Part shown: one piece after another, positions 38,561 to 50,035 of the stretch
How positions within the stretch are numbered: position 1 is the first letter of the stretch
Layout of the letters: each line of letters starts with the position of its first letter
Assembly (NCBI RefSeq): GCF_964355755.1
Contig: NC_092676.1
Span: 10,586,288-10,646,287 of the forward strand
DNA length: 60,000 bases
Direction of reading: 5' to 3'
From: Antedon mediterranea
Lineage: Eukaryota; Echinodermata; Crinoidea; Comatulida; Antedonidae
Notes under the pieces: model-generated
Told to the model about the DNA's origin: nothing
Database searches by the model: none
The model's input: the letters and a program-made list of their open reading frames with translations, nothing else
Program-made: the position numbers and the translations under genes

Positions 38561-38744
38561 AAAATGTTATTTCAACGTTGATTCAATGTTTATTAATAAA
38601 CGTAAAAAATATAGTTAGGGAAAAAATGTTATTTCAACGTTGATTCAACGTTTGAAATACGCTGACAACATGATTTCAACAAATCAACTATATTTCAACG
38701 TTGATTCAACGTTGAAATTATGTTCTGTGCCCACTGGGTAGGCT

Positions 38745-39914
38745 TAAGAAACACATTTTAAACGGCTTTCAACATGGGCCGAATCATCCGGGTCTTAACG
38801 GGACGCGCTAACGGGACAAAGATAGCGCGCAGACCAGAACAACAATATTCGGCCACCCGGTTTATTATGCGGTTATCGGGGTTTCACCCAATTACAAATA
38901 ATAGGCATTATATATCATCAGTTCTCTCGATGCGGTATAATGTTGATTTTTGCTAACTTCACGAAAATAAACAAAACAGCAAACATAATATACCTAGGCC
39001 TACTAATTGCATTGTAGTAGGCCTACATTTGAAATAAAGAAATAGTCAAATATATTTAGATTTCATATTTAATGTAATAGATCCCAAATCACAACAATAC
39101 TTTAAATATGTACGACAATCAGATTATATATCCTATTAAAAATGGCTGACTTTGACTCAAGAAAAAGTAATTAACCTATGGTTATAAGAACAATAGTACT
39201 GTTTTGAAAGAATTACGATAGATCATGTAGGCTTGAGATGCTACTAAATAATTCTTTTATTGAAAAATTATTTAGACATTGCATAATACTGATTGAAATA
39301 AAAAGTTAAGTTACTATTTTAGCCAATACAAACCAATATAAAATAATACTCAAACATATTGGTAACATATTTTAACAGTATGTACTGTTAATAACTTAAG
39401 TCTATTAAAAAAAAAACCACTTACTATTATATAACACACTCAAAGTACATTTTATATATTTATCAAAATCAGTCAAATGATCGTTAAAAAAGTATCAATT
39501 AGAAGGCAACTGAAATGACGCCTAATAATTTTAAAATAGTTTGAATTTTCGTTTAATTTCAATTATGAAAATATGAACAATTAATTACTATTAAAGTAGC
39601 TAGAACAATCTAAACACGTTTACAGACATTTTTACAGGCTAGCATTTTAATATCTTAATTGTATTCACAAAATATTAATATTTGTGTAGCTGTGATTATT
39701 GCTAAATTTCAAAATAAAGATCTTTCATAGCTATCAATATTTCAACTTGTCGAATAGTGCAAGAAGGTGTCCACAAGTGCGCAGAATACGTATGTTAACA
39801 ATCATTTTGAGGATGGAAAGCAAATGAATTTCACAGAATTCTTCGGATTGCATAATTGGTAAATTGTATTCTTTATATTATTATTAATTAATTAGAATTT
39901 ATTAGAAATTGGGT
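38745..39914. other. Flank between the 7.1-kb unit and the SLC22 gene
   Basis: 38770-38900 is locally GC-richer (AACGGGACGCGCTAACGGG), with a 60-codon frame I do not recognise. The rest is AT-rich and would include the SLC22 3' UTR: on the minus strand AATAAA occurs at about 39903-39898 and about 39260. Confidence 0.4.
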
Positions 39915-42900
39915 TCAAACTACTAACTTCTCATCGACTTCGTCATCATCAGCTGCAACTTTCAGCTCGTGTGCGTCTCCATTCGATTTATTTTGTCTTG
40001 GCTTTCTGAAAAATAAAAATAAAAAATTTAAATCAGGATATTAAATAACTAATAAAAAATTAAAGTCGGTAAATATCAATCAATAACGTTTTTTCGTAAT
40101 TAATAGTGTTTAAAATGTGAAGAAAGCAAGATGACGATTCACAATCATGAAACAGATATTTCTTAAATAGACGGCGTACAATTAATAGTTTATTTTGACC
40201 AAAATACTCGTAGGCCTACCAATCTTTTAGGTTAGTAACTCACTGTTTGCTGGAAGGTCCAAATAAAAAAATACTGAGAATTAAGGTTGTCAAGTTAATT
40301 TCCCATGTACGTAAGTTCGGAACCTCTACTTTATGAATTACATTTCATACCTGCTAAACTTGGAGATTTAATTTTAAAGGCTTACTCCATTTTTATAGTT
40401 TAATTAATAATAAGGCACTCGGCTATTAGAGAAATTCAATAAGTTTAAATGGTAGGGGTCTAATCACCTCCTAATGAAACCACAGTCTTGAAAGTGGATT
40501 TGTTTTAACACACATTCCCAGTATGTATGATTTTGGGATCAAACCACTGTTTTAAAAATTAGTTAAGTCCTTAAAACGCATCTGGTTTCTAATGAATAAT
40601 TATGCATTCACTTTTTCCGTTTCACGGAACGACGGAAGGTGACACCGTGTTGTGTTAATAAAAAATTGTATAGGCCCTACAGTATTGAACGGCACCGTTT
40701 TCGTTCCGTAAATGTACAGCTGAACTCTTTACCCGATGTTAAAGCGCTTTGATCAATCCTCTTTTTGAAAATGGTAATAATGAATTGTGAGAATAATGAC
40801 CGAGCGTACAACGCGATACACAATCAAACACTGTATCAATTATTCTGGTTATCTTTTCAATGCTTAATCATAATTATACTTACTTTCCAAATGCCTCTCC
40901 TTCTTCAATTGTTTCTGGTAAATTAGTACCTATTGTTTCTGGTAATAATAATCCAAGAAGACCTGCAGTAACCGACAGAGAACTGAATAATACTAGTGGT
41001 AGCGGTTCCCATATGTCCGAGATCACAAGTGCTAAAGGTGAAATGACGCTTCCTAGTCGACCTGACATAGAGGCTAAGCCCATTCCAGCGCTCCTAAAAA
41101 AATAAGTTATATCTCCTTAGAAATCAACCATGATTTCGTCTTGATTTTTGTGTCGGATTTTGGTTGACTGCTTTAAAGATAATCATTAATTAATATTAAT
41201 TTTGATTAAAAAAATATTAAGCGTAATGTGTAATTAATCAAAAAAATACATTTACCTAACAGGAGTTGGAAACAGCTCAGCCGAGTAGACGTAAACAACG
41301 CCAAAGGCAGCAGTAAGTGCAAATTTTCCTGACATTGCAACAGTCACTCGATATACACCCGGGGCTATAGAAATAGGTACGAAGAGTATGCATAACGATT
41401 AGTTATAAGTGGAATTAATATAAATTGTGTTTAGAATAAAGTTACATTACCTACCTAAACATACGGGTAAGAACAATTTACAATGAGAAATCATTTAACG
41501 TTTCACTATTTTTAGATTGAAAAAAATGCAATATGCAAGGTACCGCATATGAAGTTTAGTCACGGCGAGTGAGTTGGGCGACATTTTCACATCATTTTTC
41601 ATAAATGTTATCAATTACTCCAGGTGTATTAATTTCAAAGTTTCACACAATAATCATTGACATAAATTAATAAAATAATGATGGCAGAAGTGCCGGTGAG
41701 AGGCGGGATTTCACTTGGCTGACCAAGCCTTAGTACCGCGTTGGGTAAGAGAAAAAATTAGAATAAGAGGTAGAGTAGGAGAAACAAGGCCACATACAAG
41801 GCGGAAGTCGAGCTCAAGTTAGTGTTTACCGACCGACCAACCAACCGACCGATCAACCGACCGACATAGTGAGCTGTAGAGTCACATTGCACGTGACTAA
41901 ATACAAAGAAGAAAAGGGAAAAAGAAATGGAAAATAATAAACAAGTCAAAAATTTGTTGTTTGCATCAATAGTTGTAGGCCTTTATTCGTCGTCCGTTGA
42001 GGGCGCATATCATAAATACGCTATTCGTTCGCAGTTAATGTCTTGATGCCTGATGCGTACCAATTTCCTTATATTTTTTTGAAAATTCAGTATAAATATA
42101 TATTTCAATAGGCTGTTGATAAACAGGAAAAAATCAAATGTCATTCATCTCCATTTCAAAAAGGCAATAAATCTCTTATTGAGAACTACCATCCTATCTC
42201 TATACTTTTTAACTTTGCAAACATTTTTGAGCGTGCAGTTTTTGATAAAGTATATAAATACTTTGTGGAAAATATACGTCTTACTCAATTCCAATCTGGG
42301 TTTACACCAGGTGACCCGACAACGTATTAACTTCTCTATGTGATTGATACATTTATTAGAGCTTTAGATTTAAAGGTATTTTCGGTATTTTTGAATATTT
42401 CCAAAGTCTTCGATATAGTTTGGCATAATGGGCTCATATACAAATTAAATCAATATGGATTTAATGGTAGTCTTCTAAAATGGATTCAAAGTTACTTAAA
42501 CTCACGCGAACAACGTGTTATTATTGAAGGAACTAGCAGTCATTGGGTGACCATTGCAGCATAAGTATCCCAAGGATCTGTTTTGGGTCTATTTTTATTT
42601 ATTGTATTTATTCATAAAATAATGATATGGTTGATAATATCAAATCTAATATTAGAATATACTTCGTTATATGATATTTGTACAGATCGTAATATTTCAG
42701 AAATTTTCAATTTCAAAAATTAGAATAATAGTGATCTTAATGTAATTTATAATTGGGCAAAAAATAAAAAGCAACATTTAATGCTAACAAAACAAACGCT
42801 TTTTTTACACGTAAACATTTAGATAAATATGTTTAATGTTGATCATCCGCTTCATTTCTTATGTTACTGCCCTTATTATAATACACAATGTTCTACTTGT

Positions 42901-45900
42901 AAGCACTAACTCAATTATTGAGGATGCCAAAGAGTTTTCTTTAACGTATGATTTTAAATTTTTAAGTGAAAATTTTATTTTTGGATCCAATCTTCTTTCG
43001 ACTTGTGAAAATGCTTTATTGTTTTATTATGTAAAACAATTTAATGGAAGATTTGATTGATGTTACTTTGATATGGCAAATTTAAATTTAGAATATTTTG
43101 ATCTTCATTTTTGTGTTTCAAGGGACAATACATCTTTAATAATAACTAATGAATTAATTTTGGAAACTAATTTGGAAATTTAATTTTGGAAACTAAACTA
43201 AGTTTACGTAAACTGGATGGAGTACTTATCTTAAGATACACAAGACCATATACTTAGCTGCAGTCGCGTGCTTAAATTTGAGTTAGTGTTTACCGACCAA
43301 CCGACAGACCAACCGACCGACCAACCGACATAGTGAGCTGTGAGTCGCGTTTGCATGCGACTACACATTTTCCCATAATGAATAAGATCACCGCACGCAA
43401 CGTTGTAGTCTGATTTTGTGTATTTCATATAGGCTATAGGTTAGTAAGAGAAATAAAAATACACTAGAAATAAAAGGTTACTTGCTTACTCTTGGACACT
43501 ATTGTTGACAATCACTATTTACATGCATATGCTCGGTTTATTTTAAGGTAACAGAGTACATTTATGAATAAATATTATATACAATAATGTTTTCGTCTTT
43601 AAAGGTTAAAAATGTGAAAAATAAGTACATTCTAATAATGTAGGCGACCCGGCGCTATAAAAACCGACATCATAGGGATTGATATTTTTGTTAATTCCAC
43701 AGTTTGGTGCGGTAATTGACAATATAAAAATAACTGTTACAGCTGAAGTGCATATGAATTGATTATGCAATAGAGTTGTCAACATATTTCTAATGTATAA
43801 AAATAATACATTGACTCACCAATAAAAACAGTTAGAAAACAGCATGCTCCACCAAACAAGATAACAAAAGCCAGTATTGGACGCCTTCCAAAGCGATCAA
43901 TAGCAAATATACTAAAAATACGAGCGGGAATCTCGACTAGTCCAGACAACATAAATGCTACATAAGGGTCAATGCCAAGATCAGCAGTGCTCAGCGAAAG
44001 ACCAAAGTAGACCATGACAACAACAAACCTAAATAAAAGAATAAATAATATATAACTTATTTATTTTTATGACCATTTCAACAAAAGACCCATGGCCGCG
44101 TATCCTCACTAAACACACTTGTTTCCATTAAATCAAGACAAAACTCTTTCATTATTTTGAAGGAAATTTTAACAGGCGTGTTTGATCTCTTGCTGCGACA
44201 ACAGTAACTGTAACATGTAGATACAGTATTCTCCAAAGCTCGGTGACTGTTAACTAAACATTTGAGGAAGCCGGTTGTCCAATCAAAAGGTTTAGGGTTG
44301 TGGAACTGATAGTGCCATACGGAGTTCAGCATCCTGTTGTTAAATTATATTGGTTAGATATGTACAGCAGCAGCCATGCAGCCACATGACCACATCAATG
44401 TTGGTATAGGATAAAGCCACTTTGGTTGTGAAGATGTCGAATAATTCTTGTACAAGCTTTAGAACATTTCTGGTACCAGATCACTCTTTGGTTAAGGTAC
44501 GCTTTGACACTAATATTTATTTGTTGAATAACACACCTCTAATGTCATATACTGTATGTTAGAGATACAAATGCTGCTTGGTTTTCGGCCGTTGTGACCA
44601 TTAAATCATATTGAATGTAATAAAATTATCATATTTTAATATTTGGAGAATATATAATAATTTACATATTGTAACTTACCAATTGTACATAACGTTGAGC
44701 GTTTTTTTGCGAAGGTTAGGAGTACGAAATAAATCAAGTGCTGTGTATTTTCTATCTGATTTTTCTTCCTATAAGAATGATTAGTTTATGTATAAATCTA
44801 TTATTTATCACTGACAGGTATTATGAGTATATATGAAATCTACAGTATTATTAGCCATTAGGGCCTATATATATGCAAATAATTATAAACAGGGAAAAAT
44901 GAACTGTAAGTAAATGTAATAGCAAAAATGGAATGGAAATTTACTATTTAATATGAAATATTTAACTTTCAATAAAAAATAAATAGTATTTAGGAGTACA
45001 TTAGACAGTATAATGAACACAAACATTGATTGTCGACATATATTTATCCGAATAATACACTAGTAATTGATTATTTAATAAAACGCTATTTCTATTAATT
45101 CTCAAATTAGTTATTGAGACAGGAACGGAGGATGCACATACCTCGCATAATAACTTCAGTATGGCGATCTCAATGTATTGATAGGATAATGTTTACCTCG
45201 AGTTTTTCATCAAACGGATGTTCAGGAATGGTAACTTTACTAGCACGAGCAGCTCTGTGTATGATAGCTTCGGCTTTTGCAACTTCTCCTTGTGAAAGCA
45301 ACCATCTTACTGACTCTGGCAGGAAGCTGGTAATATTTAAAATAATCATAATTGGATTTATCGAAATTAAATTTCGTTAGTATAAAATACAAAGGGAGGG
45401 ATTAAGAAAACGTGCTGATATTTCTGTTTATCAAAGATGAATAAGTCATTCGATGTTCCAATCACAATCAGGGCTATTAGTTCAAAGTGTTATGGAAATA
45501 CTACCAGTGTTTTTGGCAATGTTTTCTGGTGCTAGTACAGGTACCTGTATTCTATAAAGTTGGCTTCATTCTGATATTACAATGGCTTATAATGATCGGT
45601 TCAATGCATTAATCGCAGTAATTTTACTGTAGTTAATGCTACTATAAAGTAATAATAAGCCTAGTTCTATAATATCGTTACACTAATTTACCGACTTCGC
45701 ACAATATTCATTGTGATGTAATAAAATAAGCATCGACATAAAGTAGGCCTCCTGTTGAAGGTTTCTTTACCCTAATAATCGGTGGTTATTTCTTTTTTTG
45801 TTGCTTATGATTTTATTTCAGTTTTTTTGGGTAGTGAAACAAATACTTTTTACTTCTAATTTGATTTCTTTAAAAATTAGTCAAGAATGTTTCGTAATTT

Positions 45901-48016
45901 TTGTTCTTGTTCAATGATTTAAAACAAATTTAGGGCTATTATTGAAGTATTGAATTGAAGGATACATTATATATCACACTAAAATGACCGTTAGATTATT
46001 GATTGCTTATTAGTAATGAATAATTAGCGATATAGCGATATAATGATTAATGGTTAAATATTTACGGCATGTATATAACAGCCACAGCCGTAGGCACTGA
46101 CAGCACAATCTGTAGCTTTCTCCAATCACGGACCAGGTACCCTAAAAATGCCAAAAGCATGATGCCAAGACCCCAGTATATTGGAACAACATTTCCAGCA
46201 ACATTTCTCCACTTCAAACCAACGAGTTCAGTTGCTATTTGTGAGATACAAAATGTAAAATAGATTGTTAGAATGTCCATAAACCTGACGTGTAAGAAAG
46301 AAGATTATAATGTGTTGAATCCTTTAAATTTACACTCTATACATACTCTATGCTGTAATAATGTAAGACATTTTTTATTTTTAGTTGACCTGAGTTTCTA
46401 GAAACATGCCAACATTTAATACCCTCGTTAATAAATGATGGTTTTAAACCCTCATTTTTTGACGAATTACTTTTAATATTTTACGAATGAATTTTCATTT
46501 ACCCCACGCTTTGAAACAAGGAGTTAATGGAAAGCGAGTTGAAAATCTTACCGAAGACAAATGTTATAAGGTATATGCCCATGCTTGCAGTAGCGATAAG
46601 AAATCGAAGGCAGACATAAGCAGCAAACGATTGAACAAATGCTGTTATCAGACCAAGAGAAGATTGTAACACTGCACATATTATCAATGTTGGTTTACGG
46701 CCAATTCTGTTAAACAAATGAAATATTTAATGTTTTCTGTACAGAAAATATAAAAGTTACTTAAAAAACATTCAAACGAAGTTGGAAGTTCTTATAAAGC
46801 AAAATCAAATGGTATATCAATAAACCTTAATGAGACTAATGGTTGTGTGTCTTGTAGATAGTAAATCAATCATTATGTTTGATTATTCAATAATAAAAGG
46901 GTAAATAAAATGTAGAATAAATACCTATCTGCTACAGATCCAAAGAAAATAGAGCCAACCAGTAGACCGAAGAAATATACAGACTGCGCAAGTGCAGCAC
47001 TTCTCTTGTGTTTGCATACTAATGTGAACTGGACGATAAAACAGTTTATTATCAGGAATGTATAAATAGAAAGAACAAAACATTAATATCTGCAATCATG
47101 ATAAATCTTATCGTTCATTCAGCAGCTAGGGTATATGTAACCAACGATATACATCGTACAAAGTCATAATAAACTAATCAGTAAATTCACGCCAAGTCTG
47201 TATTTTGTTATTCCACCAGTCTAAACGTTTCAATATGTGTCTACAAATAATTAGTTGATGCCGTCAAAATTGTTACATATTACAATGGCAGGTTTAGAAA
47301 GTAGAAAGTGCTTCACTTAAAACAAATGTACAAATATTTTTTGAATGCTAACGTGAATAAATTAGTTACATATTATAACCAATCAATTCAGATATTGTAT
47401 TGTTAATGTATTGTATTGTATTATAATTATACGTGGTATAAAATAGGATAAGCACTTTTAGAATTATTCCGGCATATTGGCTGTAAAAACATAAGATGTA
47501 ACGAAATGAAAAGACGTAATATTACCCAGAGTATGTGTAATTTCACTCTTCTCTGATATTACGTTAGGCCTACTGTATGTTTATCCCGATTAATACACAC
47601 TAGTTAATGGTACATATGGTGGAAAAGTATTAATTTCAACTTACGTCTTCCTGTATTGTATTAGTATACTGAGAATGATCAAATTCGTAGCCATTAGTAC
47701 ATTCCTCCAGAGGAGCATCTTCTGTAACATTGAAGTAAGAAACATATTGCATACAATTATGTTCATTCCGTGCTGTATCTTCATCATCCACAGGAACACT
47801 GAAGCTTGAGTTCTGCAATTGACATTCATCTAAAGTAGTACAGTTTGTAGTGAGGGTGTCCGGAGGAGCACACCAATGGTCAGAGGCACCGCCTAAGAAG
47901 ACCTGGCCAAGATGGTGGAAAGCTACGGAAAAGGCCAACATGCAGTACCAGTGGTACACCCATAACTGATACGGACTGAACTCTCCAATTCGCGCCAAAA
48001 CGTCATCTAGCTTCAT
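39915..48016 (-). CDS. SLC22-family organic ion transporter (complete, 10 coding exons)
   Basis: Coding exons in order: 48016-47645, 47028-46925, 46706-46552, 46234-46066, 45326-45197, 44768-44680, 44028-43820, 41364-41256, 41093-40884 and 40005-39915. All have AG acceptors and GT donors, the phases agree, and they total 1638 nt, a 545-residue protein, the usual SLC22 size. Visible features: a first membrane segment near residues 20-42, then a large extracellular loop (about 43-125) with five cysteines and NXS/T sites at 58, 69 and 96. The MFS motif DRIGRKP lies near 158, PESVRWLLSQGE near 270, DRFGRRP near 384, and LPETIGTNLPETIEEGE before a charged C-tail. It should be a 12-segment plasma-membrane carrier for organic cations, anions or carnitine-like zwitterions; the substrate cannot be read from sequence. 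An acceptor at 48031 shows the start codon is in an exon with 14 nt of 5' UTR. A donor at about 48588 could end a non-coding first exon. Confidence 0.93.
41750..41905. repeat. Dispersed CCGACCAACCGACC repeat in intron 7, copy 1
   Basis: Contains AGTTAGTGTTTACCGACCG, a run of CCGA/CCAA tetranucleotides, then ACATAGTGAGCTGTAGAGTC and a short palindrome (AGTCACATTGCACGTGACT). The same order recurs at 43270-43365. It looks like the end of a short interspersed or MITE-type element with an internal tetranucleotide expansion. Confidence 0.6.
42130..43062 (+). pseudogene. Decayed non-LTR reverse transcriptase (jockey/CR1-like) in SLC22 intron 7
   Basis: Plus-strand translation reads through reverse-transcriptase landmarks: YHPISILFNFANIFERAVFD, LTQFQSGFTPGDPTTY, VFSVFLNISKVFDIVWHNGL, SLLKWIQSYLNSREQRV, and VSQGSVLGLFLF after a stop. 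Weak traces of the region after the catalytic FADD box (DLNVIYNWAKNKK) and a C-terminal tail with HFLCYCPYYNTQ follow. In-frame stops at 42328 and 42562, a frameshift and the missing catalytic box make it non-functional. It lies antisense to the host gene. Its 3' end abuts a fragment of the 4273-type TIR element. Confidence 0.8.
43063..43139. mobile_element. Terminal fragment of the 4273-type TIR element
   Basis: Ends in AAGGGACAATACATCTTTAA, the same terminus as at 4828, and continues inward for about 75 bp as the reverse complement of 4273-4350 (GAAACACAAAAA, CTAAATTTAAA, CCATATCAAAGTAA). Only this one end is present. Confidence 0.75.
43265..43370. repeat. Dispersed CCGACCAACCGACC repeat in intron 7, copy 2
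   Basis: Second copy of the unit at 41750-41905 in the same orientation, with a different number of tetranucleotide steps and a terminal palindrome AGTCGCGTTTGCATGCGACT. The two copies bracket the reverse-transcriptase remnant. Confidence 0.6.
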
Positions 48017-48932
48017 TGTTTCTTAAAGTACTGCAAAAAAAAAAGATACATAATTTGAGTCTGAAAAAACAATTTGTCATTTGTATACTTTAGTGAAATT
48101 TACCACAATGTGGCATGTAGAAAGGATGTTCCATGTCACTCTCAATACCTAAGGCAAATTACCAGAATGAATCAGTAGATACTGCATTAATGAATAATTA
48201 ATGAGCTGTTATATTGTTACACCGTAATTATTAGAATTATTAATACAACATGTTGAAAATATTTAAAATGCATTTTTTAGTCGTAAGTTAATTATTTAAT
48301 ATTTCAACTTACCATACCATTCTAAGGATTAATTATTCATAAAGATATTCTCATTGAAAAACAAATCATAAAAAAACATTATTAGAATTAGAGCTATAAA
48401 ACAACTGATGAATTATATATAAGAAACGCGGTACTGTATAACACATAGTAATAGTGTCAGGCCGCAGTACATTTAAATAAATGAATATTGCAATGGTTAT
48501 TGCCGTTATTAGTAAAGTACAAGTAATCGAATCACGAGGTTAATGCATTCTGCAATAAAGTCTAAAAAATATCACTATCCAGTCTTACCGTATGCTAGCA
48601 AATAATGTAATTAGATTTTTCTTTTTATGTCTTGTATCATTTATTCTTCCGTTTCAAATGGTATTCTTATTATAATAGATCATATTATATAATAAAAAAG
48701 TATAATTTAAAGTTCAACTTTCTGAAAAAAAGCGACCGCATTTAAAAGTAGGCCTAAACAAATTAGTGAACACATTTTTCTACGTAATACACGAAAATAA
48801 AGTAAAAATACCGATTTTACACTCAATTATTAATTTTCATATACAGGTCATGATAAATTTCATTCATTCGTTCATAAACTCTAAGTGCGCTCTCAAATAA
48901 TAATATTCGTTCAATGGGCAATACTGCTTTTC

Positions 48933-49360
48933 TTAAAAGGGACAACTTGACCGAGGACTATATTTTTACAACGTATTTGGGATGTACATTATGATTTCAG
49001 AACAATTGCGAGATAAAAGATATCGCCGCACGCCGTAAATTGCTGTGACGTCACAGGTGCATCTCAAAATCTACTTAATGAGTCCAGATAAGCAAAGAAA
49101 CAATAAAAAAAAATCAACATTTATATTTTTTACGATTTATTTACAAAGTGTATTTACTAGAAATTTTGCGATTTGCCAGACTTTGCTAGAAAACTCATGA
49201 CGTAAATTTTGCGATGCGCCTGTGACGTCACAACAATTTACGGCGATGGCTGTACGGCGAGCGCGTGCGGCGATATCCTTAATCTCGTGATGGTTCTGAA
49301 ATCATATATACATCCCTAATATGCTGTTAAAATATGGACCTCGGTCAAGTTGTCCTTTAA
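48933..49360. mobile_element. Fold-back MITE with ~145-bp terminal inverted repeats
   Basis: TTAAAAGGGACAACTTGACC at 48933 pairs with GGTCAAGTTGTCCTTTAA ending at 49360. The complementarity runs inward for about 145 bp with mismatches (ATGATTTCAGAAC, GATATCGCCGCACG, GTAAATTGCTGTGACGTCAC). Only about 130 bp of the centre is unpaired. Both arms contain TGTGACGTCAC, a CRE-like palindrome. It lies about 0.9 kb upstream of the SLC22 start codon. No coding capacity. Confidence 0.85.
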
Positions 49361-50030
49361 GGCTTTCTCTTGATGAAATGTTACCTGATGATTTGCAAAT
49401 TGAAATCCATTTTGTAAAAACATGACTTTTTTACCTTTTGCTATACAGTTCATCACATTTAATAATTGAGCGCATCTTGTTTATCCACACCCGATTTTCT
49501 TTCAAATTGTGATAATTATGTTCCTGCTCGGGAAATGTTCGTACCAATATTTTCATGTTGATGACGTCATCTTGTTTTAATATTATTGTATATTGACTAA
49601 TATTGTATTGAATCTGTGAATTGCTGACCTCCAATTTATTTCCACAATATAATAAAATACATACATAAATGCAATGAAGTGATTATGTGGGGGGAGAGTC
49701 ATATAAGTCATAAAGACTTTAAGTTTGACCTATCTCCATACAGTTTAAACATGTATTAGGCCTACAGAAGGTGTTCAAAAAATGTTACCTATCGGATATT
49801 GTCAACGAATGGCCAGCCTGGTTTAACAAGAGTAGTATAACCTTCGTAGGAGTCACATAAAAAAGAGCTCATATTTTGTTTGTGTCTGATATTTCCTCGA
49901 TTTAAATATGTTTTTTCTTTGTCCTCTTTTCTTTATGTTTCTTTTTAATAACACCGTAATGTTAAACAAAATAGAATAGAAAGATCCTGTAATTTCTATA
50001 AGCTACATTTTATGTAGTATACATTTACAG
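49361..50030. other. Stretch upstream of the minisatellite, no gene recognised
   Basis: A minus-strand frame at 49634-49431 gives 67 codons without recognisable family; its end overlaps a donor-like AAAAG|GTAAAA. It could be an unrelated upstream exon, but support is thin. Confidence 0.3.
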
Positions 50031-50035
50031 TATAT

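Larger units (their letters stand above)
31623..38738. mobile_element. 7.1-kb unit with short terminal inverted repeats and two subterminal arrays
   Basis: CCCAGTGGGCA at 31623-31633 is matched by TGCCCACTGGG at 38728-38738, and both are flanked by TA (31621-31622 and 38739-38740). Just inside each end lies a tandem array built on the palindromic core CAACGTTG: a 112-bp unit on the left and a 61-bp unit on the right. The interior (about 32650-36240) has no recognisable transposase. This layout fits a non-autonomous DNA transposon with expanded subterminal repeats. A pair of smaller elements of one family at the two ends is the main alternative. The palindromic core means many hairpins could form in single strands. 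Confidence 0.65.

Noticed and set aside
40860-41105. Plus-strand frame of 81 codons
   Set aside because: Antisense shadow of SLC22 exon 9. Likewise 45114-45380, 46069-46263 and 46487-46669 are shadows of other exons of that gene.
42116-42564. Functional reverse transcriptase gene
   Set aside because: In-frame stops, a frameshift and loss of the catalytic FADD region show a dead LINE fragment.
46235-46280. Longer version of SLC22 exon 4 starting at the acceptor near 46282
   Set aside because: It would keep frame but insert about 16 extra residues into a conserved stretch. The acceptor at 46235 joins TFVF directly to ATELVG, as in other family members.
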